Assembly (NCBI GenBank): GCA_014379305.1
Contig: JACMMB010000034.1
Span: forward strand, 1 to 5,409
Direction: 5' to 3'
DNA: 5,409 nt
DNA from: Akkermansiaceae bacterium
GTDB taxonomy: Bacteria; Verrucomicrobiota; Verrucomicrobiia; Verrucomicrobiales; Akkermansiaceae
In this document: piece by piece, positions 1 to 5,409 of the stretch
Layout of the letters: each line of letters begins with the position of its first letter
Position numbering within the stretch: position 1 is the stretch's first letter
Made by a program: the position numbers and the translations under genes
The notes under the pieces: model-generated
The model's database searches: none
Told to the model about the DNA's origin: nothing
The model's input: only the letters and a program-made list of their open reading frames with translations

Positions 1-1
1 C

Positions 2-55
2 TTCCTTCTCACCCGCACCAATAACGAGGTTGAAATACGCAAGACAACGAAATAG
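2..55 (+). CDS. Possible C-terminal tail of an upstream gene (partial)
   Basis: Frame 2 is open from the window edge to a TAG at 53-55 and reads FLLTRTNNEVEIRKTTK. The basic, polar ending would suit a protein C-terminus, and the stop lies 33 bp before the accA start, a normal spacing for a co-directional gene. Seventeen codons cannot identify a family, and a chance open frame of this length is common. The call rests on position and composition only. Confidence 0.25.
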   Translation, partial: FLLTRTNNEVEIRKTTK

Positions 56-88
56 AAGAATCATACCGCTTGGACATTTCCCACCATC

Positions 89-1039
89 ATGGAACTTCTT
101 GAATTTGAAAAACCTGTCGCCGAGCTAGAGAAGGAAATTGAAAAACTCCGTGGCCGGGCCGCCGCGCAAAATCTGGATTTGTCCGATGAGATTGCGACCA
201 TGGAATACAAACTCGCGGAAACCCGCACCGGCATCTACAAAAACCTTACGCCATGGCAACGGGTTCAGATCGCCCGCCACACGCGGCGTCCCTTCATGCT
301 TGATTATGCCACACTTGCGTTCTCGGATTTTACCGAACTTCACGGCGACCGGCATATTGGCGATGATGCCTCGATGCCGGGCGGCTTCGCCATGTTGGGC
401 GATCGCAGGTGCGTTGTCCTCGGCCATCAAAAAGGCCGTGATACCAAGGAAAATCTCAAACGCAATTTCGGTTCCGCCCATCCCGAAGGTTACCGCAAAT
501 CCCTACGCCTGATGCGAATCGCGGAAAAATTCGGCCTGCCGGTTATCGCCCTTATCGATACCCCCGGAGCCTTCCCGGGCATCGGCGCGGAAGAGCGGAA
601 TATTGCCGAAGCCATCGCATTCAATTTGCGCGAAATGATGCTCCTCAGAACCCCGGTTATTGCAGTCGTCCTGGGCGAAGGCGGCTCTGGCGGGGCGCTC
701 GGTATCGGCGTCGCCGACCGGGTGATTATGATGGAGAACGCATATTACTCGGTGATTTCCCCTGAAGGCTGCGCTGCAATTCTCTGGAAGCACCGCAAGC
801 ATGCTCCCGAAGCTGCCGAGGCCATGAAACTCGTCGCCCCGGATCTTTTGAAGCTCCAGCTGATCGACGACGTCATCCCGGAACCCACCGGGGGTGCTCA
901 CAATGATCATTCCCGCAGCGCCGATTCGTTCCGAGCCGTGGTGTCCAAGCACCTCGACCACCTCTGCTCTTTAAAAACCGATCGACTCCTTGAGGAGCGC
1001 TATGAAAAATTCCGCAGGTTCGGCGAGTGGAACGAATAA
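89..1039 (+). CDS. accA: Acetyl-CoA carboxylase carboxyltransferase, subunit alpha
   Basis: AccA pairs with AccD to form the carboxyltransferase that moves the carboxyl group from biotin on AccB to acetyl-CoA. The product is malonyl-CoA, the first committed step of cytosolic fatty-acid synthesis. The 316-residue length matches the family (E. coli AccA is 319). An N-terminal helical region (about 1-55, FEKPVAELEKEIEKL) precedes a crotonase-like fold. Family hallmarks are GHQKGRDTKENLKRNFG (112-128), PEGYRKSLRLM (132-142), IDTPGAFPGIGAEER (156-170), the glycine-rich GEGGSGGALGIG (196-207), which supplies backbone amides for the active site, and SPEGCAAILWK (224-234). The ATG at 89 gives an N-terminus that aligns with known AccA proteins, although no clear Shine-Dalgarno precedes it. 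The zinc-ribbon subunit AccD is not in the window and must be encoded elsewhere. The gene converges with the hydrolase gene 17 bp downstream. No defects were seen. Confidence 0.97.
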   Translation: MELLEFEKPVAELEKEIEKLRGRAAAQNLDLSDEIATMEYKLAETRTGIYKNLTPWQRVQIARHTRRPFMLDYATLAFSDFTELHGDRHIGDDASMPGGFAMLGDRRCVVLGHQKGRDTKENLKRNFGSAHPEGYRKSLRLMRIAEKFGLPVIALIDTPGAFPGIGAEERNIAEAIAFNLREMMLLRTPVIAVVLGEGGSGGALGIGVADRVIMMENAYYSVISPEGCAAILWKHRKHAPEAAEAMKLVAPDLLKLQLIDDVIPEPTGGAHNDHSRSADSFRAVVSKHLDHLCSLKTDRLLEERYEKFRRFGEWNE

Positions 1040-1056
1040 ACCTCACGGACATTTTT

Positions 1057-1965
1057 TCACATAACCCCATCCAGCCACTCCAGCATACGCTTTCTGTAAG
1101 CCCCGTCGTTACGCGCCAGCGAGTCGCCGTGATGACCGCCCTTGACTTCGAACATGGTCTTCGGCCCGCTCGCCAATGTAAACAGTTCTTTTCCTTGGGA
1201 TAAAGGAACCACTTCATCCTGATCCCCATGCACCACCAGCAAAGGAGTCTTGGAGATTTTCCCGATGAAATCCTTGGGCGAAAACTCATCAGTGATCAGG
1301 TCCGCCCCGAATTGCCCGCCCACGATTCTCGCCATCGCCTGATACGAGGCAAAGGTCCCATCAATCACGATCGCCCTCAACCCGCTCGGATTTTTTTCCG
1401 CGAGAGCGGTGACGGATTTGGCTCCTCCCAAGCTGTGGCCATAGGAAACCAGCTTCTTCGGATTCACATCCTTGCGGCTGAGTACATAATCGAAAGCACC
1501 CTTCACATCCTCAACCATGCCTTTTCGATCCAGCTCCCCCTTCGATCTTCCAAAGCCCCGGTAATCATACATGAATACCTGGTATCCGGCCTCCACCATC
1601 CACATAACAAAGCCGAGATGGTGGCTGAGCGAACCCGCATTGCCATGAGAAAAAACCACGGTTCCCTTGGCTTGTCTGCCCTTTGCCGGCATGAACCAAC
1701 CATGAAGTTTTGTTCCGTCTGACGATGGGAATGTCACATCATCGTAGCGGAAACCCCAGTTTGCTGGGGTCGTCGGCTCATCGTGGGTGGGGAAATAGAA
1801 AAAACGATTCGTATTCCCGGTCCCCAATAATCCCTGCGCAAGCCGTGACAGCTCTCCGTTCCGATCATTCAAGAGCTCTTTAACATCCGCACGCGTCGGA
1901 TCGGCTACCTGGCCATTCATACATGCCGCTGTCGCCAACCATCCGCTGATACCCAACCAATTCAT
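1057..1965 (-). CDS. Exported alpha/beta hydrolase (ABHD13/YfhR/Bem46-like serine hydrolase)
   Basis: This is a 302-residue alpha/beta-hydrolase-fold protein. The oxyanion-side motif is VVFSHGNAGS (103-112), and DYRGFGRSKG (134-143) follows. The nucleophile elbow GHSLGG (176-181) puts the catalytic serine at 178. HGDQDEVVP (246-254) gives the acid Asp250, and GGHHGDS (276-282) gives His278, so the triad appears complete. The layout matches the ABHD12/13, YfhR and Bem46 group, whose bacterial members are mostly esterases or thioesterases of unknown substrate. The substrate cannot be read from the sequence. Residues 1-15 (WLGISGWLATAAC) form a short hydrophobic segment ending in a cysteine, compatible with a weak lipobox or a short signal peptide, but without the usual N-terminal lysine or arginine. 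The frame is closed by an upstream stop at 2005-2007 with no other ATG, GTG or TTG in between, so 1965 is the only standard start that keeps this segment. An AAGG sits directly against the ATG, too close to be a good Shine-Dalgarno. Confidence 0.9.
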   Translation of the reverse strand: MNWLGISGWLATAACMNGQVADPTRADVKELLNDRNGELSRLAQGLLGTGNTNRFFYFPTHDEPTTPANWGFRYDDVTFPSSDGTKLHGWFMPAKGRQAKGTVVFSHGNAGSLSHHLGFVMWMVEAGYQVFMYDYRGFGRSKGELDRKGMVEDVKGAFDYVLSRKDVNPKKLVSYGHSLGGAKSVTALAEKNPSGLRAIVIDGTFASYQAMARIVGGQFGADLITDEFSPKDFIGKISKTPLLVVHGDQDEVVPLSQGKELFTLASGPKTMFEVKGGHHGDSLARNDGAYRKRMLEWLDGVM

Positions 1966-2070
1966 CCTTAGACAGGTAAACTGAATCCCCGGTTTGTCGA
2001 GAGATCATCCCTGAATTTCTGATTAAAGCTGCTCGACCTTTCCACACAAATCACATAAAGAACGGAAGTT
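1966..2070. promoter_or_regulatory. Divergent promoter region between hydrolase and RDD genes
   Basis: This 105-bp spacer separates two divergently transcribed genes, so it must hold both starts of transcription or their leaders. On the minus strand TTTAAT (complement of 2022-2027) matches a sigma70 -10 box at five of six positions. A weak TTGTGT lies 16 nt upstream of it, giving a leader of roughly 50 nt for the hydrolase. On the plus strand GGAAG at 2064-2068 is a closely spaced ribosome-binding site for the RDD gene, and CATAAA (2054-2059) is AT-rich but too near the ATG to be convincing as a -10. The location is solid; the individual boxes are guesses. Confidence 0.3.
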
Positions 2071-2532
2071 ATGGAAGAGCAAATTGAAACTATGGATGTT
2101 GAAGAGGTTCAATCGTCGGAACCGGTTGTTATCATACCCGCCTTGGGCGCGGAAGCTTCACTGGGGCAGAGAATCGGTGCCGTAGTGATCGATGCACTTG
2201 TTGCCATGGCCTTGGGTTGGGCGCTTGCAATGATCAACTCCCGACTGAGCTATCCCGTCTACATCGCCTATTTCCTTACGCGTGACTCGCTGCCGTTCCT
2301 CAATGGTCAAAGCATCGGTAAGAAAGCGCTTAACCTCCAGGCAGTATCCGAAACTGGAAAATCCCTTTCCGGCGATTGGAATTCGGGGCTGCTCCGGAAT
2401 GTCCCGATGGTGATTCCCATTTTCCCTCTGGTGGAACTCATCATCTTGGTGATTAACAAAGACAAGCCCGGTGGACTCCGCAGGCTTGGTGACCAATGGG
2501 CCAAGACCAAGGTCGTCACCGTGACTTCATGA
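2071..2532 (+). CDS. RDD family integral membrane protein
   Basis: This 153-residue protein has the pattern of the RDD family, small membrane proteins named for conserved Arg and Asp residues. The first motif is LGQRIGAVVIDALVA, with Arg34 and Asp41 entering a transmembrane helix at about 36-55. A short hydrophobic stretch follows at 61-69, then the cytosolic loop RDSLPFLNGQSIGKKALNL (71-89). A second strong helix lies at about 111-128 after LLRN. The C-terminal RRLGDQWAKTKVV (137-149) corresponds to the usual 'RR.GD..A.T.VV' ending. The acidic first 30 residues are probably disordered. Some RDD proteins have been linked to ion or solute transport or to stress responses, but most have no assigned role, and nothing here indicates a substrate. 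The pseudopilin gene lies 100 bp downstream in the same direction, with an inverted repeat between them, so co-transcription is uncertain. Confidence 0.85.
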   Translation: MEEQIETMDVEEVQSSEPVVIIPALGAEASLGQRIGAVVIDALVAMALGWALAMINSRLSYPVYIAYFLTRDSLPFLNGQSIGKKALNLQAVSETGKSLSGDWNSGLLRNVPMVIPIFPLVELIILVINKDKPGGLRRLGDQWAKTKVVTVTS

Positions 2533-2542
2533 GCTGTTTCGT

Positions 2543-2578
2543 GCGGAAGCGCCATTACGCGATCACGTAATAGTCCGC
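2543..2578. repeat. Interrupted inverted repeat between RDD and pseudopilin genes
   Basis: Perfect arms ATTACG (2554-2559) and CGTAAT (2566-2571) flank a 6-nt centre. An outer pair, GCGGA (2543-2547) and TCCGC (2574-2578), extends the foldback across a small asymmetric internal loop. It starts 11 bp after the RDD stop codon. It could be a transcript-end hairpin, but no T-run follows, so it is not a classical intrinsic terminator. The near-palindromic core (ATTACGCGATCACGTAAT, one mismatched pair) could equally be a protein-binding operator for the pseudopilin gene. Confidence 0.35.
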
Positions 2579-2632
2579 TGGGCTGGATTTGATACGGTAG
2601 GGCCGTTCCTTAACACGAACATCCCCCCAAAC

Positions 2633-3082
2633 ATGAAATCAAATTCCTTCCACCGGAAGGTGAGTCCGCGCGGTATGACACTGATCGAACTCACCATCGT
2701 TATTCTCGTCCTGTTGTCCCTCGTATCGATTCTTTTCATCGGCGCGCGCGGATGGAAAAATGGAACTGACCGGGCGACCTGCATTCTCAATCTGCGCAAT
2801 GTCCAAGTCGCAACGAGGTCCTATCAGAACCTCTACGGCTATTATGCCGGAGGCTATCCTTACGCTTCCGCCGGCACCCAGAACATCGCCGCACATCTCT
2901 TGGAAAAGGGCTACATCAAACAAGAAGCGTACGAAAGCAGCCAGGGAATCAGGAAATGTCCCGGCGGCGGCACCTACAGCACCCCTTTACCGGATTTGTT
3001 TCCACAGCCTGGCAGCCTTTACATGGTCTGTTCGCTTTCCGGCAGCTCCAATCATGTCCCGCAAAGCCACGCGGACTGGTGA
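2633..3082 (+). CDS. Type II secretion/type IV pilin-like prepilin (pseudopilin)
   Basis: This 149-residue protein has a textbook class III prepilin leader. A short basic N-terminus ends in RG, and the prepilin peptidase site lies between Gly14 and Met15. Glu19 is at mature position +5, within MTLIELTIVILVLLSLVSIL, followed by hydrophobic residues to about 36. The mature part continues as a helix (RATCILNLRNVQVATRSYQN, 47-66). It ends in a small globular domain with KCPGGGTYS (108-116) and GSLYMVCSL (127-135). Cys109 and Cys133 could form a disulfide. From family knowledge, single-gene proteins with an N-terminal 'ACILN.RNVQ.A.RSY' helix and a 'CP.GG.Y' motif are abundant in Verrucomicrobiota genomes, often far from other secretion genes, as here. 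The specific role is unknown; the product is expected at the inner membrane and in pseudopilus or pilus assembly. The start at 2633 is required to keep the leader, since the next ATG is Met15 itself. No Shine-Dalgarno is visible upstream. Confidence 0.88.
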   Translation: MKSNSFHRKVSPRGMTLIELTIVILVLLSLVSILFIGARGWKNGTDRATCILNLRNVQVATRSYQNLYGYYAGGYPYASAGTQNIAAHLLEKGYIKQEAYESSQGIRKCPGGGTYSTPLPDLFPQPGSLYMVCSLSGSSNHVPQSHADW

Positions 3083-3092
3083 AATTTTCTGT

Positions 3093-3160
3093 CCTGTTTC
3101 CTTAGTAGCTCCGTCCCCAAAGGGCGATGGAGTCGGACGTTTTTCCAGTCAGGAAACAGG
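3093..3160. terminator. Inverted repeat bracketing the proS stop region, possible bidirectional terminator
   Basis: CCTGTTTCCT (3093-3102) and AGGAAACAGG (3151-3160) are exact 10-bp inverted arms. Nested between them is a hairpin at 3109-3132 (CTCCGTCCCC against GGGCGATGGAG, one mismatch and one G-T pair). On the plus strand CGTCC (3112-3116) can instead pair with GGACG (3135-3139), which is directly followed by TTTTT (3140-3144). That arrangement could terminate the pseudopilin transcript. The element lies between two convergent genes and overlaps the last codons of proS. The minus-strand side lacks a T-run. Placement supports a terminator role; the coding constraint of proS weakens it. Confidence 0.35.
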
Positions 3161-4643
3161 GTTCGCCAATCAGCGAAAGCATCGCTTCGGGTAACCCGGC
3201 ATCTTCGACAGGCAGGCAGCGGATCGTGATTTTATGCTGTTTGGAAAGCCGGTCTTCTTCCTCGGCGGTGCCTGCCCAAGGCGTTGCAAGCCAGCCGATA
3301 TTCTCACCAGCCCAGTGGCTGTGAAAGGCATCGATCCCGTTGCACGCGATGATATTCGCATCGCGAAACGCCGTCGCCTTGTTCAGCAGATTATCGTGAA
3401 TTTCCTGCAGGATATTGGAAACAAGCTGGAGAAACTCCTCCTTGTCCATGAATTGCTTCTCCGTCGGCGGCTGATCCCGGCGCTGCATGCAGACCTTGCG
3501 CGACTCGATATCCCGCGGCCCGATTTCAATCCGGATAGGCGCTCCCTTTTTCACCCACTCCCATTTTTTTTGCCCTCCTTGAAGATCACGGGCATCCACA
3601 TGAACCCGTATCGGATCACCATAATAAGTCTTCTGGGTGCGAAGGGTCTCCGCAAGAGCGTGGCATGCGGCAATGACGGCATCCTTGGTATCATCCTTCG
3701 GGGTGACGGGAATGATGACCACTTGCTGGGTCGCGACGCGGGGCGGCAGCACCAGCCCGTCGTCATCGGAGTGAGCCATGATCAAGGTACCGATCAAACG
3801 CGTGGAAACGCCCCATGATGTCGTGTGTGCGAACTCCTGCGCGCCCTCGCGGCTTGTGAATGTGATCTCCTGCGCTTTGGAAAAATTCTGCCCTAGATAA
3901 TGCGAAGTCCCCGCCTGGATCGCCTTGCCATCCTGCACCATCGCCTCGACGGTAAAAGTCATATCCGCACCCGGAAAGCGCTCGTTTTCCGTCTTCTCCC
4001 CCGGCACAACCGGGATCGCCAGATGGTCGCGGAGAAACTCCTCATACAGCCGGTGGATCATGCGGGATTCTCCAATAGCCTCAGCCTTCGTTTCATGCGC
4101 GGTGTGCCCCTCCTGCCAGAGAAACTCCGCAGTCCGCAGAAACAAACGCGGCCGCATCTCCCAGCGCATGACATTCGCCCATTGGTTGATCAACAGCGGG
4201 AGATCGCGATACGATTGCACCCACCTTGCAAATGCCGCCCCGATGATCGTTTCGGAGGTCGGGCGAATCACGTAGGGTTCGGCCAATTCTCCGGACGGAA
4301 TCATCTTCGTTTTCCCGGTCAACTCATCCTTCACCGCCTCAAGCCGATGATGCGTCACCACCGCACATTCTGTTGCAAAGCCCTCCGCATGCTCCGCCTC
4401 CTTTTCCAGATACGACAACGGAATCAGCAGCGGGAAATAGGCGTTCTGATGACCCGTCGCCTTGAAACGCCGGTCGAGCTGCTGTTGGATCAGCTCCCAA
4501 ATTCCATACCCCCACGGCTTGATCACCATGCAGCCCCGTGTCTCGGAGTTCTCGGCCATATCAGCGGCCTTGATCACCTGTTGATACCACTCGGGAAAAT
4601 CCTGTTGGCGGGTCGGAGTGATGGCGGTTTTTTCTGCGGACAT
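3102..4643 (-). CDS. proS: Prolyl-tRNA synthetase, type 3 (archaeal/eukaryote-like)
   Basis: This cytoplasmic class II synthetase charges tRNA-Pro with proline. The 513 residues show the type 3 layout: a catalytic core (about 15-300), a HGTP-type anticodon-binding domain (about 305-410) and a C-terminal domain (about 415-513). There is no YbaK-like editing insertion as in E. coli-type ProRS. Motif 1 is around GYGIWELIQQQLDRRF (45-60). The proline-contacting loop is RPTSET (127-132). Motif 2 is RWEMRPRLFLRTAEFLWQEGH (160-180). The proline pocket contains GTSHYLGQNF (245-254). Motif 3 is SWGVSTRLIGTLIMAHSDDDGLVLPP (276-301). The protein ends in WGRSY; in this type the C-terminal tyrosine reaches back to the active site. 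In Thermus-type enzymes the C-terminal domain binds zinc through four cysteines. By my alignment only Cys496 remains here, with Ala457, Glu462 and Thr499 at the other positions, so zinc binding is probably lost. The ATG at 4643 has no obvious Shine-Dalgarno. Confidence 0.97.
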   Translation of the reverse strand: MSAEKTAITPTRQQDFPEWYQQVIKAADMAENSETRGCMVIKPWGYGIWELIQQQLDRRFKATGHQNAYFPLLIPLSYLEKEAEHAEGFATECAVVTHHRLEAVKDELTGKTKMIPSGELAEPYVIRPTSETIIGAAFARWVQSYRDLPLLINQWANVMRWEMRPRLFLRTAEFLWQEGHTAHETKAEAIGESRMIHRLYEEFLRDHLAIPVVPGEKTENERFPGADMTFTVEAMVQDGKAIQAGTSHYLGQNFSKAQEITFTSREGAQEFAHTTSWGVSTRLIGTLIMAHSDDDGLVLPPRVATQQVVIIPVTPKDDTKDAVIAACHALAETLRTQKTYYGDPIRVHVDARDLQGGQKKWEWVKKGAPIRIEIGPRDIESRKVCMQRRDQPPTEKQFMDKEEFLQLVSNILQEIHDNLLNKATAFRDANIIACNGIDAFHSHWAGENIGWLATPWAGTAEEEDRLSKQHKITIRCLPVEDAGLPEAMLSLIGEPCFLTGKTSDSIALWGRSY

Positions 4644-4782
4644 GATGATGGCCCACAGTGGAGCTATCGAGCGTCGCTTTGCAAGCCGCTATCTCATGAT
4701 GCCAAGGCTACACTTCTTTTGTAAATCTGCTGATTTCCTACTTTGAGATTTTTTTAATGAAAATCGCTCCGACCCCCTCTGT
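4644..4782. promoter_or_regulatory. AT-rich divergent spacer upstream of proS and the putative ssrA 5' end
   Basis: No convincing ORF lies here. For proS (minus strand) a possible -35 TTTACA (complement of about 4719-4724) lies downstream of an A7 tract (complement of 4749-4755) that could act as an UP-like element. No good -10 follows at the standard spacing. On the plus strand TTTAAT (4753-4758) matches five of six bases of a -10 box, about 25 nt before the GGGG at 4783. A GC-rich stretch lies between them. The hairpin ACCCC/GGGGT (4772-4776 with 4783-4787) overlaps the tmRNA-like start. I see no T-box or other known leader element. Confidence 0.28.
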
Positions 4783-4828
4783 GGGGTGGTGACAGGATTC
4801 GGATTTTAGTACAATGTTCGGGCTCGCA
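4783..4828 (+). ncRNA. ssrA: Possible 5' end of tmRNA, truncated (ssrA fragment)
   Basis: tmRNA rescues stalled ribosomes by acting first as tRNA-Ala and then as a short message. Its 5' end has a GGGG-starting acceptor strand followed by GGATTCGAC. Here GGGGTGG (4783-4789) is followed, after TGACA, by GGATTCG (4795-4801). The distance from the first G to GGATTCG is the same as in E. coli tmRNA as I recall it. The next bases, ATTTTAGTACAATGTTC then GGGCTCGCA, have the length and AT-then-GC character of the segment that precedes the conserved GCATGC-like region in other tmRNAs. Against the call, the AC normally following TTCG is GA here. The tag ORF, pseudoknots and 3' tRNA half are all absent, because an Ig-domain coding frame begins by 4821. 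Placement after a plausible promoter, divergent from proS, fits an RNA gene. Alternatively it is a chance match. Confidence 0.33.
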
Positions 4829-5409
4829 GAATCCCCAGAACAACCTCACCTGGGGCTTGGGGCGTGTGATCACAAATACGAATGTGGCTCCCGGACAGCA
4901 GCACACCTATACCTACAATGTCACCGCTCCGGCGACACCCGGAACCACCGCGTTCCAGTGGCGGATGGTGCATGACGGCGTGACGTGGTTCGGCGACTTC
5001 ACCCCGAATATCGATGTGACGGTCAATGCCCTGCCTGCCACCCTGACCGCATTGTGGCGCTTCGACGAAGTCAGCGGTGCCATCGCAAGCGACACCGCCA
5101 ATGGCATCCCGCAGAACGCCAGCCTGCTTAACGCCCCCACGCGGATCGTTGGCAGGAGCGGCAATGCTTTGCAGTTCAACGGCACCAACCAGTATTTGCA
5201 GGTGGCCAGCGCCGTCGACATCAACCCGACCGCGGCCATCACCCTCGCGGTGTGGGCCAAGAGCGATCCCACGCGCACCGTCTGGAACACCTCGCAGACG
5301 TTCATGTCGAAACGCAACGCCTACATTCTGGGTCCGGTCAACTCCACCACCAAGAGCGTGCAGTTCCAGCTCTACATCGCCGGGGCCTGGAAGACCCTGA
5401 GCTTCACCC
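4821..5409 (+). CDS. Ig-like (NBR1-type) plus LamG-domain surface protein, lacking its start, continues past window
   Basis: The frame whose codons begin at 4821 is open to the window end and reads as the interior of a large extracellular protein. It begins GSQNPQNNLTWGLGRV, passes VAPGQQHTYTYNVTAPATPG and FQWRMVHDGVTWFGDF, and ends the domain at NIDVTV (to about 5024). This is the second half of an NBR1-like Ig domain, often tandemly repeated in Verrucomicrobiota surface proteins. After a short linker (ALPATLTA) comes a LamG/concanavalin-type jelly roll starting LWRFDEVSG (5052 on), with GRSGNALQFNGTNQYLQV and AITLAVWAKS. It is cut off at 5409. LamG domains usually bind glycans or other surface ligands; the protein's target is unknown. 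The frame is open back to the stop at 4758-4760, but that part has no ATG and no domain similarity, and the first half of the Ig domain is missing. A GTG at 4866 or ATG at 4965 would start inside the domain. This is a headless remnant, a misjoin, or a domain carried in by recombination. Confidence 0.8.

Noticed and set aside
503..961. A 152-codon minus-strand open frame opposite accA
   Set aside because: It is antisense to highly conserved accA codons and shows no recognisable domain. Its composition fits a shadow frame.
3900..4724. A 274-codon plus-strand open frame antisense to proS
   Set aside because: It lies almost entirely opposite proS, which has full family motifs in its own frame. 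The translation is rich in Arg, His, Leu and Pro without any domain pattern, as expected of an antisense shadow in GC-rich coding DNA.
4723..4755. AAATCT/AGATTT foldback followed by a T-run as a plus-strand terminator
   Set aside because: The stem is weak and wholly AT-rich apart from one pair, and no plus-strand gene lies upstream for it to terminate. The T-run is more likely part of the proS/ssrA promoter region.
4782..4802. Minus-strand reading as a tRNA 3' end (CGAATCCTGTCACCACC), a possible attachment site
   Set aside because: The T-loop would need TTCGAAT but has TCCGAAT. The opposite strand of the T-stem is absent, and no other tRNA arm lies nearby. The plus-strand tmRNA 5'-end reading explains the same bases with better spacing.
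4814..4975. A 53-codon ORF starting at the ATG at 4814
   Set aside because: It is out of frame with the Ig/LamG coding sequence and ends at 4973-4975. The translation is rich in Cys, His and Arg and has no family resemblance, so it is not an alternative start for the surface protein.
1..5409. A novel defence, mobile or biosynthetic system
   Set aside because: All intact genes belong to recognised families with unrelated core functions in mixed orientation. There is no CRISPR array, transposase, integrase, toxin-antitoxin pair or retron-like pairing in the window.

Overview
This window looks like a housekeeping stretch of a Verrucomicrobiota chromosome. It is moderately GC-rich by eye. The phylum is inferred from three things: a stand-alone type II pseudopilin of the style common in that phylum, an Ig-like plus LamG surface protein, and a 'type 3' prolyl-tRNA synthetase. 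No 16S or other decisive marker is present. Shine-Dalgarno signals are weak or absent upstream of most genes.

Layout, left to right. Positions 2-55 (+) may be the last codons of an upstream gene. accA (89-1039, +) encodes the alpha carboxyltransferase subunit of acetyl-CoA carboxylase. An alpha/beta hydrolase with an N-terminal export or lipoprotein-like segment (1057-1965, -) converges on accA with 17 bp between them. A 105-bp divergent spacer leads to a small RDD-family membrane protein (2071-2532, +). A type IV/II prepilin-like protein follows (2633-3082, +), after a spacer that carries an inverted repeat. It converges on proS (3102-4643, -), a prolyl-tRNA synthetase, with 19 bp between. 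A 10-bp inverted repeat brackets the proS stop region. Upstream of proS is an AT-rich divergent spacer. After it the + strand carries about 45 nt resembling the 5' end of a tmRNA (ssrA). This runs directly into the interior of an Ig-like/LamG surface-protein gene that has no start codon and continues past the window end.

The intact genes are unrelated core functions: fatty-acid synthesis, translation, membrane and surface proteins. They are arranged in alternating orientation and do not form one operon or pathway. I see no defence system, CRISPR array, transposase or biosynthetic cluster. The part most worth checking is the 4780-4830 junction. There a probable ssrA 5' end and a headless surface-protein gene meet, which means either a real rearrangement or an assembly misjoin.
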